A stretch of DNA of 64,000 nt from DSSB01 sp046346845 (GCA_046346845.1 JAXMHH010000006.1:124001-188000); one strand, 5' to 3'; shown: positions 54,192-63,346, numbered from the stretch's first letter. Made by a program: numbers and translations. Notes: generated by a model not told the origin, from the letters alone.

Positions 54192-54375
54192 CGCCCCGCG
54201 ACAAAAGGGAGGGTATCCCTGGAGGGACCGAGGAAGTCTGAGCAAACCTTAAGTCCAAGGGAATCGGCTTAATTGGAGAGAGGACGGGGATCACCACCAA
54301 GGACGTCAGGGGCAATCCTAGAGACGCGAGTTCCGCAGGGCCCGGAAGGGATACCCTCCCTTTTGTCGCGGGGCG
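54192..54375. other. Structured repeat element, family S, copy A
   Basis: Perfect 29-bp terminal arms (54192-54220 and 54347-54375, cgccccgcgacaaaagggag and its complement) bracket a core shared with copies B and C: tggagggaccgaggaagtct, then ccttaag, then cgagttccgcagggcccgga. Arm sequence differs completely from that of copy B, but each is perfectly self-complementary. This suggests a selected fold, RNA or DNA. Confidence 0.75.
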
Positions 54376-54388
54376 CACCGATGAGGGG

Positions 54389-54570
54389 CGTCCCGAGGTT
54401 GGGGAAGAGGTGCCCCTTCCGGGCCCTGCGGAACTCGGATCTATGGATTTGCGGGTAACACCTTAGTGTTGGCCAATACCCCACCTACTCTATTCACGTC
54501 GGGGCGGCTTTAAGGATGCTCAGACAGTCCTCGGTCCCTCCAGGGACACCTCTTCCCCAACCTCGGGACG
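54389..54570 (-). other. Structured repeat element, family S, copy B
   Basis: Inverted relative to copy A. Its 24-bp arms (cgtcccgaggttggggaaga and the rest at 54389-54412, complement at 54547-54570) are perfectly paired but unrelated in sequence to those of copy A. The interior has the same conserved blocks: ccctggagggaccgaggac, ccttaaag and cgagttccgcagggcccgga. It lies 14 bp from copy A. Confidence 0.75.
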
Positions 54571-54680
54571 GATTATTCGTATCTCTCGAAATCGCTGATC
54601 TGGGGAAAAGCTAGATAACGATACTTGGGAAGTGACTTAGGTTTGCGGCAATAATTCCGGCGAAAATGCGAAGAAAAAAC

Positions 54681-55001
54681 CTAGTAAGTCGTGTCGTAGA
54701 TCTTCGGCTCTTCGTCGTATTCAACCACCATCAGTTCCTGGCGGGCGGCCTCGGTGCAGGCCGGCGGATAGAGGCAATCCATCAGGTCGGTCAGCTCGGC
54801 ATGGTCGGTGCCGCGGCGCACCGTCGCCAAACCATACACCACCTCGCCGCTGTCCACGACGATGAGGTTGCCCACGCGGCGTCCGTCGACGACGGTCCAG
54901 AGATCCCATACCTCGCCCGTGGGGGTATGGGCGACGCGGGTCGCGTAAAAGGTGCGCGGGTCGTTGCGCGTGATAGGGGTGACTTTGGGATCTCGTGCCA
55001 T
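54681..55001 (-). CDS. Small hypothetical protein downstream of elbB
   Basis: The 106-residue product from the ATG at 55001 is a soluble alpha/beta protein with no recognised family (YATRVAHTPTGEVWDLWTVV, IVVDSGEVVYGLATV, LTDLMDCLYPPACTEAARQE). The start lies 3 bp after the ElbB stop, so the two genes are co-transcribed. Function unknown. Confidence 0.6.
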   Translation of the reverse strand: MARDPKVTPITRNDPRTFYATRVAHTPTGEVWDLWTVVDGRRVGNLIVVDSGEVVYGLATVRRGTDHAELTDLMDCLYPPACTEAARQELMVVEYDEEPKIYDTTY

Positions 55002-55003
55002 AT

Positions 55004-55660
55004 TCAGCTCAGTTCGATCACTTTCTTGACCAGTTTCTCGATGCCATCCGCGGCTTCGCTCACCCGGTGGGCGAGCATGTAGGCGGGCGTCGAGACGATC
55101 TTGTTTTTTTCGTCCACGTAGAAGTCGCGAACCGGGCATTCGTGGTGGTGGGCCCCCATCTGTTCCATCGCTTTGGCGGTCCCCTTGTCGTTGCCGATGG
55201 TCAAGGCGGGGTGATGGTCGGGGCCCAGGATCGCGGCGATGGTGGCCGGCGCGATGCAGATGGCCCCGATCGGCTTCTTGGCGGCGTGCATTTCCCTCAC
55301 CAGGCGCGCCACCTCGGCGTGGGCCTTGGCCTCGGCGCCCTTGAAGGCGAAGTCGGAGAGGTTCTTGGCGGCGCCGAAGCCGCCAGGGAGGATAAGTGCG
55401 TCGAGCTCGGCCGCCCGGACCTGGGCGATGTCTTTGATGTTGCCGCGGGCGATGCGGGCCGACTCGAGCAGGATGTTGCGCTTTTCGCCGGTCGGCTCGC
55501 CGGTGAGGTGGTTGACCACCTCCAAATCGCCGTTAGGCGCCAGGAACACCGGCTGGGCACCGGCGCGATCGACCGCCAACAGGGTCAGGACCGCCTCGTG
55601 GATCTCGGAGCCGTCCTTGACGCCGCAGCCCGACAACAAGATACCGATTTTTTTCATCAT
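55004..55660 (-). CDS. elbB: ElbB-type glyoxalase/DJ-1 superfamily protein
   Basis: The 218-residue protein begins KKIGILLSGCGVKDGSEIHE and has LDALILPGGFGAAKNLSDFA (nucleophile-elbow region) and GAICIAPATIAAIL, which place the Cys of the DJ-1/PfpI fold at about residue 136. Members are annotated as isoprenoid biosynthesis protein ElbB with glyoxalase activity. The gene is followed immediately by the small gene at 54681-55001. Confidence 0.93.
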   Translation of the reverse strand: MMKKIGILLSGCGVKDGSEIHEAVLTLLAVDRAGAQPVFLAPNGDLEVVNHLTGEPTGEKRNILLESARIARGNIKDIAQVRAAELDALILPGGFGAAKNLSDFAFKGAEAKAHAEVARLVREMHAAKKPIGAICIAPATIAAILGPDHHPALTIGNDKGTAKAMEQMGAHHHECPVRDFYVDEKNKIVSTPAYMLAHRVSEAADGIEKLVKKVIELS

Positions 55661-55686
55661 TTCCTCCCGGGGCGAGCCGCCCCACC

Positions 55687-56505
55687 CTATTTTCGCGTCA
55701 TTTCACGCAGTTCGTCGACCAAATCTTTCGGGAACTCCCCTTGATTCAAACTCCCTCCCCCATCGACGGTCAAGACCTCGCCAGTGATATAGGCGCCGGC
55801 CGGGCTGACCAGGTAGAGCACCGCCTGGGCCACCTCTTCGGTGGTGCCGAAGCGACGGGCGGGAATCCGCGCCTCAAGCCAGCCCTCTTTGCCGGCCCAC
55901 AGGCGGCTGCTGGCGCCCTCCGTCTGGATGGGACCCGGGGCGACGCAGTTGACGCGAATGCGGTGCGGCGCCCACTCCACCGCCAAGGTCTTGCTCATCG
56001 CGATGACGCCCGCTTTGGCGGCCGCGGAATGGATGGTGTAGGGGCCGCCGACGAAGGCGTAGGTGGCGACGATGCTGACGATATTGCCGCCGCTGCCCTG
56101 CTTCATCATCTGACGCCCCACGGCCTGACTGCAGAAAAAGGAGCCGTTGAGGACGATGCCGACCACGGTGTTCCAGCCGTTGGGGGAAAGCTCCTCGGCG
56201 CGCACCAAAAAATTGCCGGCGGCGTTGTTGACCAGAATGTCGATCTTGCCGAAACGCTCCACCGCCCGATCCGCCATCGCCTGCACTTGGGCGGGATCGC
56301 GGACGTCGGTGGCGACGCAGAGGGCCTCGCGGCCCAGCTTGCGGATCTCGGCGGCCGCGGCCTCGAGATTCTCGAGCTTGCGGCTGGCCAAGACGAGATG
56401 GCAACCCGCCTGGGCCAGGGTCAGCGCGATTTGGCGGCCGATACCGGTGCCGCCGCCGGTGACGACGGCGACCTGGTCGCGCAGGATATTTTCTTTGAAG
56501 ATCAT
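55687..56505 (-). CDS. Short-chain dehydrogenase/reductase
   Basis: The 272-residue protein from the ATG at 56505 has the SDR NAD(P) motif TGGGTGIGRQIA (about residues 15-26), NNAAGNF (about 90-96), and a catalytic YTIHSAAAK, where the usual YxxxK is shifted to the YxxxxxxxK-type pattern of 2,4-dienoyl-CoA reductases (Ser/Tyr replacement). IRVNCVAPGPIQTEG follows. This suggests a peroxisomal-type 2,4-dienoyl-CoA reductase-like enzyme rather than FabG. Substrate unproven. Confidence 0.88.
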   Translation of the reverse strand: MIFKENILRDQVAVVTGGGTGIGRQIALTLAQAGCHLVLASRKLENLEAAAAEIRKLGREALCVATDVRDPAQVQAMADRAVERFGKIDILVNNAAGNFLVRAEELSPNGWNTVVGIVLNGSFFCSQAVGRQMMKQGSGGNIVSIVATYAFVGGPYTIHSAAAKAGVIAMSKTLAVEWAPHRIRVNCVAPGPIQTEGASSRLWAGKEGWLEARIPARRFGTTEEVAQAVLYLVSPAGAYITGEVLTVDGGGSLNQGEFPKDLVDELREMTRK

Positions 56506-56602
56506 AGCCGGACCTTGTTGCGGAAGCCTCCATACCAAGCGCGGCCCGAAGCTTCAAAGTGTTTTCTTGACATCCTCCCGAAGCCTCATTACGGCCTGAC
56601 CA

Positions 56603-57076
56603 ATGTCCTTCGCCGCTCAATTTTTGTACTTGCTGGGCTTGGTGCTGTGGGTGGGCGGCATCGTGTTTTTCTCTTTTTTCACCACCCCGACCATCTTCAC
56701 CTCCCTCCCCAAGGAAATGGCCAGCCAGGTCATCACCGCCATTTTCCCGCGCTATTACCTGATGGGTTACGTCGCGGGCGCCATGATGGCGCTGGGCACC
56801 CTCACCGAGGCACTCTTGGTCAAACAATGGCCCTGGATCCGCATCGGGCTGCTGGCCATCATGCTCGCGGCCTCGGTCTACGCGGGAGTGGTGGTGCGGC
56901 CCCAGGTCCACGACCTGAAGGTGCAGATGAAGACGGTCGAGGAAGACACCGACCTGGGCAAGACGCTCAAGGAGCGCTTCGACGGCCTGCATCGCTTTTC
57001 GGTGGTCTTGAATTTGATCGTGCTGGCCGGCGGCCTCGGGCTGATCGGCATCGTCGCCTTTCGGCTGCGGCTTTGA
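56603..57076 (+). CDS. DUF4149 membrane protein
   Basis: The 157-residue protein has four membrane segments (about residues 5-26, 52-72, 82-100 and 135-155) and the family pattern LGLVLWVGGIVFFSFFTTP and VVRPQVHDLK. The DUF4149 family has no assigned function; a four-helix membrane protein with a loop motif is typical. It is divergent from the SDR gene, and its end converges with the gene at 57081. Confidence 0.85.
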   Translation: MSFAAQFLYLLGLVLWVGGIVFFSFFTTPTIFTSLPKEMASQVITAIFPRYYLMGYVAGAMMALGTLTEALLVKQWPWIRIGLLAIMLAASVYAGVVVRPQVHDLKVQMKTVEEDTDLGKTLKERFDGLHRFSVVLNLIVLAGGLGLIGIVAFRLRL

Positions 57077-57080
57077 GCGA

Positions 57081-57824
57081 TTATCCGCGCAACACCCGAG
57101 CCGTCCCTACCAAGCCATGGCAACGCGAAACCGTCGCAACCGAGACCCGCTCGGTCGAGGCTTTTTCCAAATCCGCAAGCAAGACCTCGAAGGCCCGGGC
57201 AATCTCTCCCATCGGGATCGCCCCCACCCCATGCACATAGTGGCAACATTGCAGGACGTGGGCGGATCCCGCCTCGGGGTGTTCCGAAAAAAAGCCACGC
57301 AGGGTCGGCAGCATGTCCCAGCTGCGCTCGGCATGGATTGCCGGGCAGATCCCCGGCTCGATGCAATTGACCGGGCACTGCCACTGGGCGAAGCTCAGCG
57401 CCAGATTGCCCGAGGCCAGGGGAATACGGACGGGGGTCGGCACCTCCGCGGTGCAGGGCTCCGCCGCGAAACGCAGGCCGGGACGCTTCCGTTCGGCGGC
57501 GCGGAGCAAGCTCAACAGGAGGAGATGCGGGGCCAAGGGCGAAGGCACCAGGTAGTCCGACTCGGAAAGCCCCCCGGCGACCTCGCCCAGCAACCAGCCG
57601 GTCAAATACTCCACCCAATCGCGTGCCACGATTTCGCAGGCGGGATCCAGCGGCCCCTCGCGCGAGAGCTTGCAGGCGGGATCGCGGTCGACGGCGAATA
57701 CTTTTTCGAATTCGAGCATTCCCAGGGAGCGGGCGCGCAATAGCCAGCGGACATACTGCGAACCGAAGCAGCCGCCGCCCACGACATGAAAAAACCGTGC
57801 TGATTTAGGACGTCTTTCCGCCAT
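57081..57824 (-). CDS. Rossmann-like hypothetical protein
   Basis: The 247-residue protein opens VVGGGCFGSQYVRWLLRA (about residues 14-31), a nucleotide-binding GxGxxG-like loop with an unusual Cys, then AVDRDPACKLS. The middle has a Cys-rich stretch QCPVNCIEPGICPAIH (about 168-183) that could bind metal or a cluster. No family is recognised. It is convergent with the DUF4149 gene, 4 bp apart. Confidence 0.7.
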   Translation of the reverse strand: MAERRPKSARFFHVVGGGCFGSQYVRWLLRARSLGMLEFEKVFAVDRDPACKLSREGPLDPACEIVARDWVEYLTGWLLGEVAGGLSESDYLVPSPLAPHLLLLSLLRAAERKRPGLRFAAEPCTAEVPTPVRIPLASGNLALSFAQWQCPVNCIEPGICPAIHAERSWDMLPTLRGFFSEHPEAGSAHVLQCCHYVHGVGAIPMGEIARAFEVLLADLEKASTERVSVATVSRCHGLVGTARVLRG

Positions 57825-57882
57825 AGCCCCTACCTAGCCGATCCGGGGCGGCGTCACAAGTACGGCGACGCGGGGGCGATCG

Positions 57883-60096
57883 TTAGGACCCGGTCGCCTG
57901 CCGCACGATCAGGAGGGAGGTCGGGCATTCCATAGCGATGCGTTCGGGACGGAGGCCGAACAGGCGGTGCTCCAATTCCAGCTCCTCGGAGGTTCCGATC
58001 AGCACCAGGTCGTAATCCTGCCGCGACTCCTCCAGCACCGAATTGATCGGGGAGCGGGTTTCGATCATCTTGAGCCGCACCCGCGTCTTGGTCTCGGCAT
58101 CGACGAAGACCTGCGCCACCTCGCCCTCCACGCCCACCCGTAATTCTTTGGGGTCTCGCAGGGGATGCACCAAATGGAGGATGGTCACCTCGGTCCCGGT
58201 GTGCTTGGCGAGGCGCTGCGCGAGGGAGAGCGCGGCCCGGTCGTGGTTGCTGCTAAGGTAGGGAACCAGGACGCTGCGGATCTTGCTGAGCCCGCGGTCG
58301 ATGAAGACTCCGACCGTCGCGGCGGCCTCTTCCATGACGCGATGGACGGTGCCGCCCAACACCGCTTGACCCAACACCGGCTTGTGCCAGCCGAGCAGGA
58401 TGAGGTCCGCGCCCTTCACCCGGGCCACCTCGACGATATCCGCCGCGGGTTCGTTGGTCACGAAAGACAGGGGGCGAACCTCGATCCCGCTCCCCTTGGC
58501 CTTTTCGACCAGGGGGTTCAGGAGCAAGGTATCCTCGAGCGGATCGGCGCCCTTCACGAAATGCGAGGGACGGTCGCTGGCCCGCACCAAGTGCAGGGCA
58601 TAAAGTCGGCTGGCCGAGACCGGACCCGCCAGGGCCCCGCCAAGCTCGATGAGGCCGCGGGCGCTGCGCAGCAGCGCCACCGACACCAGGACCGTGTAGG
58701 GCCGTTCCTGCCTCAACTCGGGCTCGACCGGGGCGGCGAGGAATTTTTCCGCGGGGTAGACCCACTGCAGGAGGGGGCTGGTCATGAAGGTGGTGATCAG
58801 GGCCATCAACACCAGCATGGTGAATAACACCGGGGAGATCACGCCTAGGTCGAGGCCGATGGAGATAATGACCAGCTCCATCAGCCCGCGGGTGTTCATC
58901 AGGATGCCAATGGCCGCGGACTCGCGCCAGGGCAGGCCCATCAGCAAGGAGGTCACGAAGCCCCCGCCGAATTTCCCCAGGCAGGCCACGGCCAAGATCA
59001 GCCCCGCCAAGGACCAGAGTTCCGGGCTGTCGAGCAGGCCCACCTGGGTGCGCAGGCCCGTGTAGGCGAAGAACAAGGGCAGCAGGAAGAGGACGGCGAT
59101 GTCCTCGATCTTCTCGGAGAGGTGCCGCACGAAACCGGTCTCATTGGGCATGATGGCGCCCAGGAAAAAGGCGCCGAACAGGGCGTGGATGCCGATTTGC
59201 TCGGTGGTCAGGGCCGAGAGCATCAAGACCACGAAGACGATCGCGACCGCGTTCTGCGAGAGGCCCTCCCGGGTGCTGTAGCGCTTTTCGAGCTTCTTCA
59301 ACAGGGGACGGACCAGCCAGATCATGGCCAGCAGGTAGAGCACGGTCCAGACCAGGATGCGGGCCACCTCGCCCAGGCCGGTGGCGCGGACCACCGAGAT
59401 CACCAGGGCAAGCAGGAACCAGGCGGTGACGTCGTCGATCGCGGCGCAGGTCAGCACCAAGGCGCCCATCTTGGTGCCGGCGAGTTTGCGTTCGGTGAGG
59501 ATGCGCGCAAGGACGGGAAAGGCCGTCACCGACATCGAGGCGCCCATAAACAAGGCGAAGGAGCTGAAACGCACGCCACTGTGGGAGAGCCTCGGGTAGA
59601 GGTAGAGGGCCAGTAAGGTCCCCAGCAGGAAAGGGACGATGATGCTGGAATGGCTGATGGCCACCGCCGCCTCCCCCTTCCCCCTCAGCATCTTGGGATT
59701 GAACTCGAGGCCCACCAGGAACATGAAAAAGATCAGGCCCACCTGACTGAGCAGGTGAAGCCCCCGCAGCGACTCTTCCGGAAACAAGAAGTGATAGACG
59801 CCCGGCGCCGCCCAACCGAGCAGGGAAGGCCCCAACAGCAGTCCCGCGACGATCTCCCCGAGGACCATGGGCTGGTTGACCTTGGTGCAGAGAAAACCCA
59901 GCAGCCGGGCCAGGGGAATGATCACGATCGCCTGGATCAGGAGCAGCGCCAAGGGACTATGCAGCGCCGCGGCCAGGGTCTGCAGCCCCTGAGGTAGGGC
60001 GGCGGGCGCGGCAAGCCTCCCGCCAAAGCGGACCACCGCGTAGATCGCCAAGGTGGAGGCGAGGATCCAAAGCAGATAGATGGCGGTCTTTCGCAT
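57883..60096 (-). CDS. Kef/CPA2-type cation:proton antiporter with C-terminal USP domains
   Basis: The 737-residue protein (ATG at 60096) has a 12-13-segment CPA2 antiporter domain (about residues 1-405; VLGEIVAGLLLGPSLLG, FFMFLVGLEFNPKML, the Asp pair in CAAIDDVTAWFLLA and MNTRGLMELVIISIGLDLG). A cytoplasmic region with two universal-stress-like domains follows (about 430-590 and 595-735; ADLILLGWHKPVLG, DYDLVLIGTSEELELEHRLFG). It probably exchanges Na+ or K+ for H+ at the inner membrane, gated by nucleotide binding. Confidence 0.92.
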   Translation of the reverse strand: MRKTAIYLLWILASTLAIYAVVRFGGRLAAPAALPQGLQTLAAALHSPLALLLIQAIVIIPLARLLGFLCTKVNQPMVLGEIVAGLLLGPSLLGWAAPGVYHFLFPEESLRGLHLLSQVGLIFFMFLVGLEFNPKMLRGKGEAAVAISHSSIIVPFLLGTLLALYLYPRLSHSGVRFSSFALFMGASMSVTAFPVLARILTERKLAGTKMGALVLTCAAIDDVTAWFLLALVISVVRATGLGEVARILVWTVLYLLAMIWLVRPLLKKLEKRYSTREGLSQNAVAIVFVVLMLSALTTEQIGIHALFGAFFLGAIMPNETGFVRHLSEKIEDIAVLFLLPLFFAYTGLRTQVGLLDSPELWSLAGLILAVACLGKFGGGFVTSLLMGLPWRESAAIGILMNTRGLMELVIISIGLDLGVISPVLFTMLVLMALITTFMTSPLLQWVYPAEKFLAAPVEPELRQERPYTVLVSVALLRSARGLIELGGALAGPVSASRLYALHLVRASDRPSHFVKGADPLEDTLLLNPLVEKAKGSGIEVRPLSFVTNEPAADIVEVARVKGADLILLGWHKPVLGQAVLGGTVHRVMEEAAATVGVFIDRGLSKIRSVLVPYLSSNHDRAALSLAQRLAKHTGTEVTILHLVHPLRDPKELRVGVEGEVAQVFVDAETKTRVRLKMIETRSPINSVLEESRQDYDLVLIGTSEELELEHRLFGLRPERIAMECPTSLLIVRQATGS

Positions 60097-60226
60097 AGGG
60101 CAATCACCGCGGGTTATGGCTGCGTTCGAGCCGCATCCGGCTCGAGGGGAATTTGGCGAGGAGCATCGCGGGGCAAAGGCCCGACCGCTCGCCGTCAATT
60201 ATTTTGAAAGGAGGATGAAAATAAGA

Positions 60227-60706
60227 TTATTCGGAATCTTCCGTACCCGAGTCTTCCTCATCCTCGGGATCCGCATCGGGGTTCTCCCGCCTGCGGCGTT
60301 TTTCTTCCTTCTCGCGCTCGACCTTGGCCCATTTTTCTTCACGCTGCTTGGCCTTGTGGGCGAGGTATTCTTCCTGCTTCTCCCCTTCGAGCGAATAGAA
60401 ATAATGCTCGAGGTCGTCGAGGCCCAGGACCGCGGCCAGCAGGCGAAGGTATTTGGGATCGTTGCGCGGATCTTTGGTGTCGAGGAGATTGGGAGGAAAA
60501 ACCACGCCGTCGGAAAAAATCTTGAAGGCACCGGAGACGAGGGGCGAGGATTTGTAACCCACCAGGCCGCTCGCCGCCTTGGAAAAACCATCGGGAGGAA
60601 CCTTCGTCGGCGCCGCTGCGTCGGGCGCGGCGGGAGTTTCGGGGACATCCGTCGGCGTCGCCGCTGGAGTGCCTTGCGTGCCGGTAGGGCCGGTGACTTT
60701 AACCAT
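60227..60706 (-). CDS. Acidic hypothetical protein
   Basis: The 159-residue product has a low-complexity Pro/Thr/Ala N-terminus (about residues 1-40), a short folded core (FSDGVVFPPNLLDTKDPRND, YLRLLAAVLGLDDLEHYFY) and a highly charged C-terminus with Lys/Glu then Asp/Glu runs (REKEEKRRRRENPDADPEDE). No family is recognised. It is the third of three consecutive small minus-strand genes (61390 to 60227) of unknown function. Confidence 0.6.
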   Translation of the reverse strand: MVKVTGPTGTQGTPAATPTDVPETPAAPDAAAPTKVPPDGFSKAASGLVGYKSSPLVSGAFKIFSDGVVFPPNLLDTKDPRNDPKYLRLLAAVLGLDDLEHYFYSLEGEKQEEYLAHKAKQREEKWAKVEREKEEKRRRRENPDADPEDEEDSGTEDSE

Positions 60707-60766
60707 AATTCATCTTAACCGCAGGCTCCGAGCCGACACAACCTTAAAATACCCGGGAGCGCGGAT

Positions 60767-61036
60767 TTATTGGTCTTTTTTGCGATAACCGTCTTGGATA
60801 TGGGTGAGATTCTTGAGGTCTTTCTCGCCGATCTTGATGTCTTCATGGCCTTCCAACTCGGTTTCCTTGGCATGCTTGATGGCCGTGGCGATGGTGCGCC
60901 ACACGCTGTCGTCGAGTTGGTCGTAGATGAGGTCGAAGGCCTTGGTGAGCACCTTGATCTGCTTTTCCTTGGGCAGGGCCAACACCCGTTTGCGGAAATC
61001 TTCGTAATCGCGGATGGGTGGCTGTTTCTTCTGCAT
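60767..61036 (-). CDS. Small helical hypothetical protein
   Basis: The 89-residue product is mostly helical and charged (DYEDFRKRVLALPKEKQIKV, LIYDQLDDSVWRTIATAIKH). No family is recognised. It lies in a row with the genes at 60227 and 61055, with 18- to 60-bp gaps, so one transcript is likely. Confidence 0.6.
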   Translation of the reverse strand: MQKKQPPIRDYEDFRKRVLALPKEKQIKVLTKAFDLIYDQLDDSVWRTIATAIKHAKETELEGHEDIKIGEKDLKNLTHIQDGYRKKDQ

Positions 61037-61054
61037 AATCGGCTATTCGATGAA

Positions 61055-61390
61055 TTAGGCGATCTCGTCGTAGGCGCGCTGCAACAGGCCGACTTTTCCT
61101 TCCGCACCGTTTTCGACGATGATTTGATCCAGGGCGGCATCGGTGGAGGCGAAACGCACGCCGCCCACCTCGAGGGGGCCGTTGTAGCCGACCGAGGCCC
61201 GCGTCAAAATGCTGCGGGGCGCTCCCGCGCTGCGGCCGGTGATGGCATTGAATCGATTTAAATCCGGTACGCTGGGACCCACCCCTGGGGTCGAAGGATT
61301 CGGGGAAAGCGGCGCCGAGGCATCTCCGCTGGGAACCGCGGAACCGGGAACAACGCGAGTCGAGGGAAGGGGTTTATCAATTGCGGCCAT
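61055..61390 (-). CDS. Small Pro/Ser-rich hypothetical protein
   Basis: The 111-residue product has a disordered Pro/Ser/Gly N-terminal half and a more ordered C-terminal half (SVGYNGPLEVGGVRFASTDA, LDQIIVENGAEGKVGLLQRA). No signal peptide or family is recognised. First of the three-gene row; the AT-rich region 61391-61560 probably contains the promoter. Confidence 0.55.
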   Translation of the reverse strand: MAAIDKPLPSTRVVPGSAVPSGDASAPLSPNPSTPGVGPSVPDLNRFNAITGRSAGAPRSILTRASVGYNGPLEVGGVRFASTDAALDQIIVENGAEGKVGLLQRAYDEIA

Positions 61391-61639
61391 CGATGTTTTC
61401 TCCTGGGTTTCGATGATTCATTCTAGCTGAAATATCCGTGACTAGAAAGAACTTAAGCAATCGCGATGCCAAAAAGACCATCGAAAAAATATCTGCGACT
61501 AGCCTTTAACTACTTGATATTTATATTTATTTTATTGTACAGGACCGGAGACGAAACTTGACCCGCTGGCTTTGTGGTTTGGAGTCCACATTTTTCGTGG
61601 AATCCCCGGTCGGCGGGGCCTAAAGACCCCTGATAGCGC

Positions 61640-62158
61640 ATGACACGCCTCTTCTTCATATTTGCCTTCGGCGGCCTGCTCTGGCCTAACCCCGCTCCCG
61701 CCTGGAACCCCGACGTCGCCTACGGCCTCCCTCAGGAACGCCGCATGTGCGTGCAGCGGGATCCGGAGCGGGGGATCCGATTTTTCTCCATCCAAGAGGA
61801 CCAAGATTGCCCGGAAGGGAGCCGACGTTATTTGGTGATCTTCGCCAAGGAGCCACGCGGGGCCATGGCGCTGATCCCCACCTCCACCTCTTTGCGCTTC
61901 TACCCTCCCCTCACCTTGAATTGGCCGGCGAACGAGCAGAACAGCGGCAGCCCGCTGTGGCACTTCACCTGCGTGCAAAAACACGAGATCAGTCCGCTTG
62001 GCACCAAGGTGTCGCTGCAGAGCTACCGGGGGGAGATCACCTTCCGCGGCAAGCAGGACTGCCTCGAGGCCGAGCAGCGCGCGCTGCGTTTTTGCCAACA
62101 AGAATGGAACGGCGGCGCCCTTCTGGAGAGCTGTCCGCTCAGTTGGGGGAATCCATGA
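61640..62158 (+). CDS. Secreted hypothetical protein
   Basis: The 172-residue protein has a signal peptide (RLFFIFAFGGLLWPNPAPA, cleavage near residue 21) and a Cys-containing mature part with four to six Cys in spaced positions (MCVQRDPERG, QDCPEGS, FTCVQK, DCLEAEQRALRFC), suggesting disulfides in the periplasm. No family is recognised. It overlaps the next gene by 4 bp; the two have similar Cys spacing at their starts and may be related. Confidence 0.65.
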   Translation: MTRLFFIFAFGGLLWPNPAPAWNPDVAYGLPQERRMCVQRDPERGIRFFSIQEDQDCPEGSRRYLVIFAKEPRGAMALIPTSTSLRFYPPLTLNWPANEQNSGSPLWHFTCVQKHEISPLGTKVSLQSYRGEITFRGKQDCLEAEQRALRFCQQEWNGGALLESCPLSWGNP

Positions 62159-62466
62159 AGCGATGGCTCGGCATGCTAGGATGGCTCTGCCTCGCCTTGG
62201 CCGCCGGATCGGCGCAGGCCAATCCCTTCCGGACCCGCTTTGTCTGCGTCCCTCCGATCTCGGCGAACGCCTATGAGCTGGAGTTTTTCATCCGCGACCA
62301 GGGCCAATGCGCCGAGAACGAGACCTATATGGAGGTCCGTTCGGGAGGCGACGGGAGCACCCTGGTGGTCCCCCCGGGCGACTCCTTAACTCCCGAGGAA
62401 CAGCGAGACCTGGAACGCTACCGAAACTTTTTCGGCGGCTCGCGTCCGCCGGGCGCCCCCGAGTAA
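62155..62466 (+). CDS. Small secreted hypothetical protein
   Basis: The 103-residue protein has a signal peptide (WLGMLGWLCLALAAGSAQA) and a mature part that starts RFVCVPPISANAYELEFFIR and contains DQGQCAENETYMEVRS. The Cys-x-n-Cys spacing resembles the start of the upstream protein (RMCVQRD...QDCPEGSRRYLV), so the pair may be paralogous. It overlaps the upstream gene by 4 bp (ATGA). Function unknown. Confidence 0.65.
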   Translation: MKRWLGMLGWLCLALAAGSAQANPFRTRFVCVPPISANAYELEFFIRDQGQCAENETYMEVRSGGDGSTLVVPPGDSLTPEEQRDLERYRNFFGGSRPPGAPE

Positions 62467-62517
62467 ACCATTGAAAACCGCGGCTATCGTGCTATGGCTG
62501 GCGGTTAAGGAGAAAAC

Positions 62518-63135
62518 ATGATCGCTTGCCTCGACCTCGAAGGGGTCCTCGTTCCCGAAATCTGGATCAACGTCGCCGAGAAAACCGGCATCGCCGAGTT
62601 GCGCCTCACCACCCGCGACATCCCGGACTATGACGTCCTGATGAAGCGGCGCCTGCAGATCCTCGAGCAGCATCAGCTGAAGCTCAAAGATATTCAAGAT
62701 GTGATCGCCACGATGAGCCCGCTGGAGGGAGCCCAAGATTTTCTGCATTGGTTGCAGTCCGAGTTCCAGGTGATCATCCTCTCCGACACCTTTTATCAAT
62801 TCGCCCAGCCGCTGATGAAGCAGCTCCACTTCCCCACCCTCTTCTGCCATTCGCTGAGGGTGGATAAATCGGGGAAGATCACCGACTACCTCCTGCGCAT
62901 GAAAGACCAAAAGCGCGAATCGGTGAAGCGGCTCAAAGACCTCAACTTCAAGGTCGCAGCCGCCGGCGATTCCTACAACGACATCGGCATGCTGGAGGCG
63001 GCGGACGTGGGCATCCTGTTCTGCCCTCCCGAAAAGATCGTGAAGGAGTATCCGAATTTTCCAGTCACCAAGAACTACGACGAGCTGAAGGCCGCCTTCC
63101 AGGCGGCGATGGAGCGTTTTACCGCGGAGGCCTGA
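62518..63135 (+). CDS. thrH: ThrH, phosphoserine phosphatase/homoserine phosphotransferase-like
   Basis: The 205-residue HAD-family protein has motif I LDLEGVLVPEIW (nucleophile Asp6, with Glu8 in place of the usual second Asp, as in ThrH), motif II VIILSDTFY, and motif III/IV AAAGDSYNDIGMLEAAD. This pattern and the length match Pseudomonas ThrH, which transfers phosphate from phosphoserine to homoserine. It lies 51 bp after the hypothetical pair and 1 bp before the small membrane protein gene. Confidence 0.9.
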   Translation: MIACLDLEGVLVPEIWINVAEKTGIAELRLTTRDIPDYDVLMKRRLQILEQHQLKLKDIQDVIATMSPLEGAQDFLHWLQSEFQVIILSDTFYQFAQPLMKQLHFPTLFCHSLRVDKSGKITDYLLRMKDQKRESVKRLKDLNFKVAAAGDSYNDIGMLEAADVGILFCPPEKIVKEYPNFPVTKNYDELKAAFQAAMERFTAEA

Positions 63136-63136
63136 G

Positions 63137-63346
63137 ATGTATCAGTTCACTCAGATGATGGGGGAATTGGGGGTCTCGGCCAAGAAGACCTATCGGTGGC
63201 GCGGGCTCGTCTTGGCCCTGCTTGCCGGCTGGATCCCGGCATGGGGGCTGACTCACTGGCGAGGGTGGGGAAGCTGGGCCTTGCTCGGCCTCTGGGCGCT
63301 TTGCCTTCCGGTCGGATATTTTTCCGGAAATCTATTCAAAAAATAG
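63137..63346 (+). CDS. Small membrane protein
   Basis: The 69-residue product has two hydrophobic segments (about residues 23-38 and 47-65) separated by a short Trp/Arg loop (WRGWGSWALL). No family recognised. It starts 1 bp after thrH, so it is co-transcribed with it. Confidence 0.55.
   Translation: MYQFTQMMGELGVSAKKTYRWRGLVLALLAGWIPAWGLTHWRGWGSWALLGLWALCLPVGYFSGNLFKK

Noticed and set aside
54192..54570. RNase P-like RNA, because of gaggaagtctgagc
   Set aside because: Only a short stretch resembles the RNase P core, the element is repeated three times, and the remaining conserved regions of RNase P are missing.
55741..57240. 499-codon plus-strand frame across the SDR and DUF4149 genes
   Set aside because: It overlaps two well-supported genes in other frames and has an antisense-like composition without any domain.
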